Of a stretch of DNA of 11,146 nucleotides, positions 1 through 8,343 are shown piece after piece (positions within the stretch are counted from its first letter, which is position 1; each line of letters opens with the position of its first letter). The stretch lies in NCBI GenBank assembly GCA_902984215.1, contig CADWAF010005560.1, positions 1 to 11,146 of the forward strand, written 5' to 3'. Made by a program: the position numbers and the translations under genes. The notes under the pieces are model-generated. The model was not told the DNA's origin, did no database searches, and worked only from the letters and a program-made list of their open reading frames with translations. The DNA is from Willaertia magna (lineage: Eukaryota; Heterolobosea; Eutetramitea; Acrasida; Naegleriidae).

Positions 1-66
1 AAAAATAAAATAAATAAAATATCTGATTCCTTGAAAACCGCAATGTCTAATTTAAATCTTCTTTAG
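1..66 (+). CDS. probable 3' end of a rightward gene (partial)
   Basis: Frame 1 is open from the window edge to a TAG at 64-66, giving about 21 codons that end in SDSLKTAMSNLNLL. Codons 8 to 21 (22-63) are about 30% G+C, matching the well-supported gene at the other edge, whereas the interior is near 8-10%. G+C falls gradually after the TAG. The first 20 bases are A-rich and may be coding (Lys/Asn/Ile) or not. No domain can be recognised from so short a tail. The main alternative is that this is a chance AT-poor patch. Bases to the left of the window would settle it. Confidence 0.3.
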   Translation, partial: KNKINKISDSLKTAMSNLNLL

Positions 67-161
67 AAAACAGACATCTTTCTTAGTTACTCATTTAAAT
101 TCTTTTATTTAATCAAAGTTTAATATTAATATCAAAATTTTTCATTTTTTCTGCAAAATCA
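67..161. other. 3' flank of the left-edge gene
   Basis: This is T-rich sequence with moderate C content and no open frame worth calling. It could be the 3' untranslated region of the gene ending at 66. Past a TAG read-through the same frame stays open to a TAA at 115-117, so decay or read-through cannot be excluded. No terminator or polyadenylation motif can be picked out reliably in this composition. Confidence 0.2.
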
Positions 162-905
162 CGCTTTTTTTTTACTGTAAATAAAAAAATAAAAAATTGT
201 AAAAAAAATAGACTTTTTTTTTTATTTTATTAATTAATATTATTTTTTTTCATATTAAATCTTGAAATCCTAAGTTAAATTGTAATCTTATACTTCAATT
301 TCATATACTGCATTATAAACCTTAATTAACAATATCACTATATAATTTATTAAATATTTCAATTATTAACATTGCTTTTTTATACTTTTCTTTGAAAAGC
401 TCATAATTTTTTTTATAAAAAAAGCTACTTCTAAAATGTTTGATAGTTTATTTAAATTTTTTTTATTAAAATAAAAATCTTTATATAAAAAATCAAATAA
501 TTGTTTTTGTACATTATTAGTTTTGAAAGAATTGTTTAAAAAATTTAAAGTTTTTGAACTGATAAAATTATTAGTAATTATAAAATTATTAATAATATAA
601 AATTTTATTTAACAGTTTTTAAAATATTTAAAAATTAAATTTAATTCTCTTAAATAAATATTAAAAATAAATTTCTAATTCAATTTTGTTTCTTAATTTT
701 AAGTCTTTAATTTGTTATAATTATTATAATAGATAATATTTTTAATTAAATATTTATCTTTTACTTTTAATCTAATTTTTGTTATCTTTTTTTTACTTTT
801 ATAACAATTTTTAAACAATTCCTTCACTTCAATTTCAAAGTAATATAAAAATATTTCTTTTGTAACAACATTAAATATTTTTTAATAAATATTGCTATTT
901 ATACT
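162..905 (-). pseudogene. minus-strand interrupted frame, unknown product
   Basis: One minus-strand frame runs about 248 codons between TGA codons at 906-908 and 159-161. It contains about 13 internal stops, all TAA or TAG, where roughly 28 are expected for this composition. Its best parts are an uninterrupted 80-codon run at 366-608, checked triplet by triplet, with pieces such as KTNNVQKQLFDFLYKD and NLNKLSNILEVAFF. Another is a 60-codon run at 699-881 with FEIEVKELFKNCYKSKKK. In the 80-codon run G and C sit mostly at codon positions 1 and 2 (17 of 21), as in AT-pressured coding DNA. Near 320-450 another frame (NYELFKEKYKKAMLIIEIF, ending in TAA at 322-324) fits better, which would be a frameshift in an A-run. 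No family is recognised. It is either a decayed gene or a gene using TAA/TAG as sense. Confidence 0.35.
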
Positions 906-1073
906 TCATTATTTATATCTAATTTATTAATATTTAAATATTTTAATTTTTTTATTCTTTTAATAAACTTAATTAAAATCAAAATATTTTTAAATGTATT
1001 AAATATATCAATAAATATAGCAAGTTTTTTTTATCTAAAGATTTAATAAAAATAATTAAATTTTTCAAAGTTC

Positions 1074-1464
1074 TTATAATAAAATTTTTTTTAAATAACT
1101 TCTAATATATCTAATTTTGTCATAAAAAAACTTAAATAATCTAATGATACAAATATGATTATAAAAATAACTTAATAATAAATTTTAAAACATATATTCT
1201 CTTAATTAATTTCTAAAACAAATTAATATAAAAAATTTATAAATTATATGTTTATTATTTTTAAATTTTATACATTCACTAAGAAAATCTAAATATAATA
1301 TTAGTTGAATTATAATTAAATAAATAACTATAATGCTCATCTTAATTAAATATAAAAATAAAAAATAATAATTCTTCTTTAACTAAAATATTTAAATTAT
1401 AATTAATATTGTTTTTTATTTTACTTTTAATAAATGAGAATTTTGCTTTAATTTTTATGTTTTC
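1074..1464 (-). pseudogene. minus-strand frame fragments, probably continuous with 162-905
   Basis: Three overlapping open runs follow each other in different frames. The first is 1342-1464 (40 codons, with INYNLNILVKEELLFF). The second is 1206-1382 (58 codons, with YLDFLSECIKFKNNKHIIYK). The third is 1074-1184 (36 codons, with FFYDKIRYIRSYLKKN). Read in order they could be one polypeptide broken by two frameshifts and a few TAA codons, upstream of the 162-905 frame. Hydrophobic runs dominate but no membrane topology is firm. No homologous family is recognised. Choosing the best frame at each point biases this call, so it is tentative. Confidence 0.22.
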
Positions 1465-1599
1465 TTAAAAAGTTATTTAATTTGTTTAAATAATTTTTTA
1501 TTTATGTCTCTTTATTAAAATCTTTTTTGAAAACAAACAAATTTTGAAACTTAAAATATATATATTGTTTTATTATTAATTTATTATTACTTTCAGTCA

Positions 1600-1603
1600 T
1601 CAT
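1600..1603 (-). other. paired ATG in an A-rich context (possible old start)
   Basis: On the minus strand two consecutive ATG codons (tops 1603 and 1600) follow AACAAAA and begin MMTESNNKLIIKQYIYFK. The frame is then open for 33 codons to a TAA at 1502-1504. The context is good for a eukaryotic start and T-E-S-N is a plausible N-terminus. The same frame is also open upstream apart from a pair of stops at 1634-1639, so this could equally be internal to a longer relic. Confidence 0.2.
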
Positions 1604-1636
1604 TTTTGTTAAATATAGTATAATTAAAGAATATTA

Positions 1637-2010
1637 TTATAAATTAAAAAACATTGAAGATCTATAAATATTATAGTTATTAATTAAATCAAAAATTATA
1701 TAATTTAAATCATTCTTAATAATATATCTTCTACTATTTAAAAATATTAAAAAACATAAATTGTAATTTGTATATGTAAATACTTTAAAAGTATTAATTT
1801 TGAGCATTTTAAATAAAATATATATTATTTTTAGTAAATTTTTAATGAAATCTATATTTTTTTATATAATTTGTTGAAATAATATATATAATATTCTTTT
1901 TTTTGAGGTAAATAATAAATTGTATTTACTTTTATTTGTTTATTTATCAATAATGTTATTAATTGAATTATAACATTTATAAGTACTTGAATATTTATTT
2001 TTATTAAATT
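1637..2010 (-). pseudogene. two overlapping minus-strand open runs, unknown product
   Basis: The run 1852-2010 (52 codons) holds TIYYLPQKKEYYIYYFNKLY. It appears to shift frame into 1637-1861 (74 codons, checked triplet by triplet), which holds TFKVFTYTNYNLCFLIF and NSRRYIIKNDLNYIIFDLI. The only Met in the second run is internal. The second run lies in the same frame as the paired ATG at 1603, separated by two stops, so the whole may be one gene extending into 162-1464. The product is aromatic and aliphatic rich and unrecognised. A 74-codon run without a stop is expected only about once or less by chance in both strands of this window. Confidence 0.25.
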
Positions 2011-2516
2011 TTATATCTTTATATTTATTAATTTCAAATAAATGATTACTAATTGATTTTTTATTGATTTTATATATTTTTCTATTTGTTCGCTAAAAGT
2101 AATTTAATGTAAAGTTATGATTATAATTTTATTATTATATTAAAATAAATAAACTCTTAATAAATAATTGGTTGTAATATTTTTAATAATAATTTTAATT
2201 GTAAATCTTGTTATTTTTTTATGTATTAGAAATATTATAAAAATAATAATATTTCTCTAATATTTCCTTTTATTTCTTTGAATTTGATTTAATTATATTT
2301 AAATAATATTTTTTTTTAAATTCATTTATTTGTTGATTAGTTAAATTAAAAATTAATTTTTTTCTTTTTTTATTTACTATTAAATAAAATTTTTATTTTA
2401 ATTATTAATTAAATTATTAATACATACTAGATTTTTTATTATTAAATTATTAAAAATTTTTATAATAATGATTATTAATTAATTTATTAATTAAATTAAC
2501 TTATAAGTTTATTGGT
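2011..2516. other. AT-rich stretch with weak frame fragments
   Basis: The longest run noted is a 38-codon minus-strand frame at 2140-2256 (KKITRFTIKIIIKNITT), with a short run TFSEQIEKYIKSIKNQLV near 2041-2100. Each is compatible with chance. The plus strand is T-rich with more G than C. No gene, RNA or repeat is supported. Confidence 0.2.
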
Positions 2517-2615
2517 TGAATAGTATTTAAAATTATATTTATTAAAAATTTAATAATAGTCAAAATTCTATTTATTATTAGTTTAGTAATAGTTAAAGTT
2601 GTATTTATTGTTAGT
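2517..2615 (-). repeat. 33-bp tandem repeat, three copies (11 codons each)
   Basis: Three consecutive 33-bp units lie at 2583-2615, 2550-2582 and 2517-2549. The first two agree at about 27 of 32 compared positions and the third is more diverged (about 25 of 32). Read on the minus strand they give an 11-residue unit: TNNKYNFNYY-stop, TNNK-stop-NFDYY-stop, then IFNKYNFKYYS. The period is a multiple of three and the flanking minus frame stays in phase through it, as expected of a repeat that expanded inside a reading frame. It is otherwise an AT minisatellite of unknown role. Confidence 0.55.
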
Positions 2616-2759
2616 TAATTTATTATTAATAATTTTGTAAATATTTTTTTTTATAATTATTCTAAAAAAATACCAAAAATACTATCTATTAAAATTATAT
2701 TCATAAATAAAATCAATCCTATAAAAACAAAACTTTATTGTTGTAGTTATAAATTTGTT
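2616..2759 (-). pseudogene. minus-strand frame upstream of the 33-bp repeat
   Basis: This 48-codon stretch has one internal TAG and is in phase with the repeat at 2517-2615. It contains NKFITTTIKFCFYRIDFIYE and YFWYFFRIIIKKNIYKIINN, an unusually varied composition for this DNA (Trp, Cys, Arg, Asp, Glu). With the repeat, the frame runs about 80 codons with four stops, all TAA or TAG. The product is unrecognised. It may continue the 2765-3358 frame after a frameshift near 2760. Confidence 0.27.
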
Positions 2760-2764
2760 ATAAA

Positions 2765-3358
2765 AAATAAATAGAATTTATATTATTTAAAAAAGACAAT
2801 ATTTTTAATTATTTTAATTTTTCTTTTTTTAAATAAAGTAATTAATATAAAAACAAATAAGATTTCATTTTAAAAATCAATATCTCTATCAGTAAATAAT
2901 GATATTTTATATTATAAATTAATAAACTGTACTGAAGACTTATTTTTAAATAAATTTATTTCAAATAATATTTATATAAAAGAAAAAACATTTATTTTTA
3001 TTAGAAATTAATAATTATTTAAAATTAAAAAATTTTTAAAAAATTTTGAATCTATAAATGAAATTTTAATTATAATTGTATTTTATTTTGATAAATATAA
3101 AAAAAATAAATTTATATAAAGATATTTTTTAATTTTATTACTTAAAAAAGCAAGAAATATAAAAAAATTATTTAAAATACTAAATGTTTATAAATGAATA
3201 TAATTTAATTGAAAGAAAAGTTTTTAAAATATTTTATGTTAAATTAAATAAATATATAAATATACAATATATTTTTAGTCTTTAAATTTAAGATTTAATT
3301 TAAATATGATTTATATTTTTTTAAATATTATTTTTATTCTTATTGTAATTGTTTAAAA
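2765..3358 (-). pseudogene. minus-strand frame with TAA-only interruptions
   Basis: One frame can be followed for about 198 codons with 12 internal stops, all TAA, where roughly 22 stops are expected. There is no need for a frameshift. Informative pieces are LNNFFIFLAFLSNKIKKYLY, FIDSKFFKNFLILNNY, FEINLFKNKSSVQFINL, YKISLFTDRDIDF and NEILFVFILITLFKKRK. The last looks like a hydrophobic helix followed by a basic stop-transfer cluster. The frame would encode a partly membrane-associated protein if real. No family is recognised. The plus strand here also gives Lys/Asn-rich reading in one frame, which I take to be the shadow. Confidence 0.3.
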
Positions 3359-3567
3359 AATAAATATTATGAAACACATAATGAGTTAATTAATTATATA
3401 ATGAATTTTGTTTAAATAATTTATTTTTTAATTTATAACAATTTAATCTTAAAATTCAAACTATATATTATTAAAAACATATTTTTGATTATAAATAAGA
3501 TTTAAAAATATAATATAATAATAGAAGTAATTAAATTATAAATAATAAAGAAATTAAAGTAATATAA

Positions 3568-3681
3568 AAATTAGTTTTTTTTGAAAATAATTTAGAAAAT
3601 AATGAAGAAAAGATAAAAAAATGTAAGATTATTAAAAAATACAGATTTATAATTATATTATTATATTTTTTTAGAATATAA
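3568..3681 (+). other. short plus-strand acidic/basic open run
   Basis: The frame is open for 37 codons between TAA codons and reads FFENNLENNEEKIKKCKIIK. The plus strand here is A-rich with G well above C. There is no start codon near its beginning. It overlaps the end of the minus-strand run at 3661-4058, so the two could be convergent relics or one may be a shadow. It is not long enough to exclude chance. Confidence 0.15.
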
Positions 3682-4058
3682 AAGAATATAAAGTTTTTGA
3701 TTGCAAATTATTAATTTTTTTAATAAAAACCTCTTTTCTTCACTAAATAATGTAAAAAGAATATATTTTAATATTTTTTAAACATTTTTTAATAGTATTT
3801 ACATTTTATTGATTATATTTAATTTAATTATTTGAAAACCTATTATATTTATATAGTTTTTTAAATATTTTATAATTTAACAAACTTATTCTTATTTTTT
3901 ATATTAATTAGTGAAGTATTTTATAATTTAATAGTTTTTCCAAATTTATTAATAATTTTATAAAAATTTTTATAAATAATATCAAAATTATATAAATTTC
4001 TATCTATTAACTTAATCAATTCTTTTTTATCTTTAATATTTTTAAAGAGATTACGATT
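3661..4058 (-). pseudogene. minus-strand interrupted frame, unknown product
   Basis: A 45-codon run at 3921-4058 holds FKNIKDKKELIKLIDRNLY and DIIYKNFYKIINKFGKTIKL, with Asp, Glu, Arg, Gly and Thr codons unusual for this background. After a TAA and an apparent frameshift near 3875 the reading continues to 3661 through FTLFSEEKRFLLKKL and ICNQKLYILLYSKKI, with two more TAA codons. There is no start codon. The amphipathic Leu/Ile/Lys pattern suggests helices but no fold is named. Confidence 0.28.
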
Positions 4059-4452
4059 TTAATATATTTATTAATTTATGGGGTATTGTTTGAAATTATA
4101 ATAGAAATATTTATATTTATATTTTATATAAATATTGAATTCTAAAATTTTAAGTAATTATATTTTTATATTAATTAATAATAATATAATTTAGTCTTAA
4201 TTTAGAGTATATTTTAAGACTATTATGTTGTTTATATAATAAATTAGGATTATGTAATAGAATATTTATTAAATTATGTAATTTAATTTAATTAATTAAG
4301 ACATTATCTTGTATTATTAAATAAGAATGATTTATTGTTTATGAAATGTATTTTTTTTAAATTTATATATAATAAAATATTATATTTTTTATTGAATAAA
4401 AAAATTTTTTTAAAAATATTTTATTACAGTATTAATTTTAAATATTTTTTAG
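4059..4452. other. AT-rich stretch with nothing supported
   Basis: There is no open run above about 30 codons that stands out. A minimal plus-strand ATG frame (MGYCLKL, 4078-4101) starts at one of the few GGGG runs in the interior and is probably chance. No repeat or structured RNA was seen. Confidence 0.3.
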
Positions 4453-4953
4453 CTAAATTTTTTTTTTTATTTTTTTTTCTTCTTTAACAAACTCTTTTTC
4501 CCTATTTAATATAAAAATTTCACACAATTTTTTAAACATTCTATTATAATTTACAATTTTCATAATTATTTTATAAACATTCATCATCATTTCACTTTAG
4601 TTACCTCTAAAAATTGTAGTTAATAGTTTAAACTTTTTTAATTTTTAATTTTTATATTCAATTTAAATATAATAATTATAAAATCTATTATTATAATTAA
4701 ATTATGATAAAATTAATAAATTTTTAAATGAAATCTTATATTGTATTAAAATATTATTATTTTTTAATTCAATACCTAAAAAACCTAAATCCATCATTAA
4801 TAAAGTATCTTTATAAAAATATTTTTTCACATTACTTTCTTTAAAACAAATCTAATTAACTTTTAAACTAAAAAATAGTCTACCAATAAGTGTTATTATA
4901 TTATTATATTTACTTATATTAAAATTAGAATAAAAATCTTTAAATTTTGTTTT
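4453..4953 (-). pseudogene. best-supported interior frame, unknown product, TAA/TAG interrupted
   Basis: A single minus-strand frame of 167 codons holds five internal stops (TAG 4852-4854; TAA at 4702, 4663, 4645 and 4597) before a TAG at 4453-4455. About 19 would be expected by chance, and no frameshift is needed. Segments include NNIITLIGRLFFSLKVN, ICFKESNVKKYFYKD, TLLMMDLGFLGIELKNN, LKKFKLLTTIFRGN and MNVYKIIMKIVNYNRMFKKL, then an acidic/basic tail with CEIFILNREKEFVKEEK. The piece FKESNVKK..FYKD resembles FKTNNVQK..LYKD of the 366-608 run, hinting at paralogous copies. MDLG..FLGIEL faintly recalls the Ty1/copia reverse-transcriptase sequence after the YVDD motif, but no catalytic DD is present. 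The decayed-gene reading and the reassigned-code reading both fit. Confidence 0.4.
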
Positions 4954-6250
4954 TTAAAATATTATCATTTATATTCAATAAAAAATAAAAAATCATTATC
5001 TTTTTACAATATTTTTCACATTATAAAATTTTTTCTTTTTAATTTTAATTTCAAACTAATATAAAATATAATCATTATTAATTTTTTTTAAATAATTTAC
5101 CAAACTAATATTTACAAAATCTTGATTTAATAACAAAATAATTTTATTTATATGTAACATTTAAAATTTTAAAAAATTAAACTATTTTCTAATCTTTTTA
5201 TAATTGTTTTTAAATTAATATAATATTAATAAAATCATATCTTCATATAATAAAATGTATTTTATTTTTTTAATTTTTATTTAATTTTTATTTAATTATA
5301 TTTATTATTACTTCTTGTGTTATTTTTGTAATTTTTTTTAAAATTTTTAATTTTTTTATTTAATTCTTTTTTGATTATAATATGACAGATAAAAATTTTT
5401 TTTAAATGTTATTAAGAAAATATTGATTAATTTAATGTTTAATGTTTGTTTTAACATTTTATGAAAAATAAAATATTTTTATAAAAATGAAACTTTAAAA
5501 TATATTAAAATTATCATATTTAAATTATCTATAATAATTTTTTTTTATATAATAATATATATTATAATAAATCATTTAATAAATTAAATAACAAACTAAA
5601 ATATTTTAAATTAACATCTAAAGAACTGTCTAATTAATAATATTATATATACTATAAATATAATGTGTTAACATTAAAAATTAATTAATCTTTTTTAAAT
5701 TAATTCTTTAAAAAAAGTCATTTTCTAATTTTTATTTAATTTAACTTTTCTATAATAATTTAATTTAAAACTATTAAAAATATTATATTAATCAATAAAT
5801 TATTACAATTTTTTAATTTTAAAAAAATCTTTCTCACTAAATAAAAATCTTTCTTATTAAATTTAAATAAATATATATTTTATTTATTATTTGCTATAAT
5901 ATTATGTTTGTTTGTGAATTTTTTAATAAATTTAATATTTCTTTATCTTTATATTGTAATAAATTATAATTATTTTTTAAATCTATTTTTTTCAATCATT
6001 TAATATGATATATAATATAATATTTTAATAATAATTTTAAATTATATAATATAAATTCTTTATTTTCTATTTTAATTAAAAATATTAAAATTATTTATAA
6101 TTTTTAAATTTATTAATTTTTTAATATTTTAAATTAAATATAAATTTGATAATGTTTTATTATTTAATAATTTTTTTATAAGATATATATATTATTAGGT
6201 AATATTAATTTATTTTTTATTATTAAATAATAAAAAATAAATTTTTTTTT
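4954..6250. other. AT-rich stretch with short frame fragments only
   Basis: Minus-strand snippets such as YKDKEILNLLKNSQTNIIL (about 5890-5950), LDVNLKYFSLLFNLLNDLL (about 5555-5615) and a run near 5054 reading FEIKIKKKKFYNVKN occur in different frames between stops. The last resembles FEIEVKELFKNC of the left-hand frame near 839. None is long enough to annotate as a gene. A two-copy 11-bp repeat (taatttttatt) lies at 5271-5292. No RNA gene was seen. Confidence 0.25.
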
Positions 6251-6331
6251 ATATTTCTTTTCTTTATAATAAAATTTAAAATATTTTTAAAAAAAATCTG
6301 TTTTATATTTTTTTTCTTTATAATAAAATTT
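6251..6331 (-). repeat. imperfect direct repeat, period 54
   Basis: Bases 6251-6277 and 6305-6331 match at 26 of 27 positions, 54 bases apart. Similarity fades on both sides. On the minus strand the copies fall in the same frame and give FIIKKKNIK and FIIKKRNIK, 18 residues apart, inside a 54-codon open run that ends near 6226. A period divisible by three and the conservative Lys/Arg change suit a duplication inside a coding frame, but low complexity makes chance similarity easier here. Confidence 0.45.
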
Positions 6332-6630
6332 TTAATAATTTTTATTCTATAAAATATATTATAACTATTAATATATTTATTAAGCTTTCAATTATTGTTT
6401 ATATATTAAAAAGAAATATTTATATTATTATTATAATCTATATCATTTATTATACTATTATTTTCATAATAATCTTTTTTTTTAATTTATATAACATTAA
6501 TTATTTATTAACTATAAATATAAGTTATATTTTATGATAATATAATTGTTTTGATAAATTATTATAATATTTATTAATTACACTCATTTTAATATTTTTA
6601 TTTATATTTATTAATATTTTTTTTCGACTT

Positions 6631-7118
6631 TTATATTGTATTAAAATTTATATAATTTAAATATATTTTTTTTTTAATAAACAACAAATTTACTTCATAC
6701 TTATCATCTAAATTATTTATTAATATTGAAATATATTTTTTTTTAATATTTTCAGATAAATTATTTAAAATTAAATTAATTTTATTTTAATAATAAAAAA
6801 ATCTATACAAATCATGTTTGAATTATTTAATAAAAATTTAATTTCTAAAAAAAATTTATTATATTTTTTTCTTACATTATTATTTTTTACATTTTCTTTA
6901 ATTAATATATATAGTTTATATAAATTATTTATAATTATAAACAAATTTAATTCTTTTAAATCTTTATTATTTTTATTATATTTCTTTATTAAAAAATTTT
7001 TAATATAAGATTTATTAAAAATTATAAATTTATTATAATTTTTTTCTTTCACTAAAGTTCTTTTTTTTTTTAATAATTTATAAAAAAAAATTTTTTTTTC
7101 ATTTTTAATATTATTATT
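6631..7118 (-). pseudogene. longest interior open frame (115 codons) plus a shifted continuation
   Basis: The frame at 6771-7118 is open for 115 codons, checked across its upper part, between a TGA at 7119-7121 and a TAA at 6771-6773. No ATG lies near the start; the first usable start would be a GTG at 7050-7052, unlikely in a eukaryote. It reads KDLKELNLFIIINNLYKLY and FFLEIKFLLNNSNMICID. A second run at 6631-6786 (51 codons) overlaps in another frame and holds ILNNLSENIKKKYISILINN and NLDDKYEVNLLFIKKK, as if one protein had been broken by a frameshift near 6780. A 115-codon run is expected well under once in this window by chance. Alternating amphipathic segments suggest helical repeats, but no ankyrin or other signature is visible. 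The plus-strand frame at 6814-7008 is its shadow. Confidence 0.38.
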
Positions 7119-7574
7119 TCATTATAAATATTACATAATAACCACATTTTTTATTATTACATTAATTAAAAACTAATGATTTCATATATTTTAATTTAAT
7201 ATTGTCTTTTAAATAATATTTATTAATTACTTTTAAAAATTTTTTTATTATACTATTATTATATTTTCCTTTGTAAGTATTTATAATATATATTATTTAT
7301 TCTTTTAAATATTAATTATTATAAAAACAAGTACTAATTTAATTAGATTTAAATTAATATTATTATAAAAAATTATTTACAAATTCATTTAATTGATAAT
7401 TTTGTATAAATATTAAAAAAAATTAATATTAAAAGCTAATACATATTTATATATTTTATTTAAAATCATAGTCTCCATATTTATTATATTATTACACAAT
7501 TCTTAATCTAACAATAATATTAATTATATTTTGTAATTCTATAAAATATAAAAGATCTTTTTTAAAATATATTT
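7119..7574. other. AT-rich stretch with weak minus-strand fragments
   Basis: Short runs in changing frames include GKYNNSIIKKFLKVINKYYL (about 7200-7280) and LCNNIINMETMILNKIYKYV (about 7440-7500), plus SIVDYDIYLKIYFKKDLLYF (about 7540-7605), which belongs to a 58-codon run overlapping the next feature. They could link 6631-7118 to 7575-7832 as one decayed gene, but each is short and the link depends on several assumed frameshifts. Confidence 0.2.
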
Positions 7575-7832
7575 TTAAATAAATATCATAATCAACAATA
7601 CTATCATTGTAAATGAATGATTTATTATATAAATGTTTATTTTGTATTTTATTAATTTTTTTATTAATTCAGAATAATTAAATAAAAAATTTAAATAATT
7701 TTTTATTATAATTTTATTATTCATTATTAATTCTTCCTTTCTTAATTTAATTAATTCTTCCTTTAAATAAAGTCTATTTATTTCAAATATTTTAACCATT
7801 AATTTATCTTTTAAATAATTTTTTATTTCTTT
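7575..7832 (-). pseudogene. 85-codon minus-strand open frame, unknown product
   Basis: The frame is open for 85 codons, with an ATG at 7797-7799 that would give 74 residues. It starts MVKIFEINRLYLKEELIKL and continues RKEELIMNN, with a short internal duplication KEELI..RKEELI. After that come FNYSELIKKLIKYKINIYI and a hydrophobic end. The piece ELIKKLIKYKININ-like recalls the second helix and turn of an ankyrin repeat (consensus ..LLLxxGADIN), but the TPLH motif is missing, so this is only a hint. Near 7620 the reading seems better in another frame (NKSFIYNDSIVDYD), suggesting a frameshift. The ATG form cannot be excluded as a tiny real gene. Confidence 0.3.
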
Positions 7833-7961
7833 TTAAAAAAAAATTTATATTAAATATAAGTTTAACTTTTTTTTATATTTTATTTTTAATAAATTAAAAT
7901 TATATTATATTACATAATTTATTTAATAAATCTTTTTGAATATATAAATATAAATTTTTAT

Positions 7962-8165
7962 TTATTTTTTTATTATCAATATTTCATTTTTATTTAAATG
8001 ACCAAATAATTTATATAGATTATATAAGTAAAAATTAAATTTAATAAAACTTGCTATTTTATTTATATTTAAAAATCTATAATGATTTATTAATTTAAAA
8101 TAATTTTCTTTTAAATATATATATCCTTTATTTTCTTCTCTTCTTTTAAATATATTTTTAATAGT
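7962..8165 (-). pseudogene. 67-codon minus-strand open frame without a start
   Basis: The frame lies between TAA codons and has no Met. It reads FKRREENKGYIYLKENYFKL, then INKIASFIKFNFYLY and YKLFGHLNKNEI. The RREEN and GHLN parts use Gly, Arg, Glu and His codons that are rare in the surroundings. A second frame continues it below 7980 (DNKKINKNLYLYIQKDLL). FGHLN superficially resembles the WHxRLGHLN histidine motif of Ty1/copia integrases, but the first histidine and a clear CxxC are absent. Treated here as an unidentified relic. Confidence 0.28.
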
Positions 8166-8343
8166 TTAAATAAAAATATTTTTAATGTTAATAATATTTA
8201 TCTTTATAAAAAATTAATAATCAATTATTTTTTTATATTTAATTAATTATATATTTTTAAATTAATAACAATAATTAAAAGATTAATTTAATAATAATTA
8301 AATATTTTTTATTTATAGATTTATTTTTTATTATAATTTAATA

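Noticed and set aside
322..1300. Ankyrin-repeat identity for the minus frames (pieces like KLDINNE and NILEVAFFYKKNYELFK)
   Set aside because: Helix-like spacing is suggestive, but no TPLH/GADIN consensus is present and AT-rich sequence imitates it easily.
2881..3300. Plus-strand Lys/Asn-rich frame with several TAA codons (for example NEYNLIERKVFKIFYVKLNK)
   Set aside because: The minus frame over the same bases keeps phase longer with fewer stops, so the plus reading is probably a shadow, although a plus relic cannot be fully excluded.
3865..4053. Hydrophobic plus-strand run (NLFLFFILISEVFYNLIVF) resembling a membrane protein
   Set aside because: It is antisense to the minus frame at 3661-4058, which has the more coding-like Asp/Glu/Arg/Gly codons; Phe/Leu/Ile richness is what the complement of a Lys/Asn-rich frame gives.
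6814..7008. 64-residue plus-strand frame beginning MFELFNKNLIS
   Set aside because: It lies fully antisense to the longer 115-codon minus frame, is almost only Phe/Leu/Ile/Tyr, and looks like its complement rather than a gene.
7050..7052. GTG as a start codon for the 93-codon part of the long minus frame
   Set aside because: The frame is open for 22 codons further upstream and non-ATG starts are rare in eukaryotes, so the GTG has no special status.
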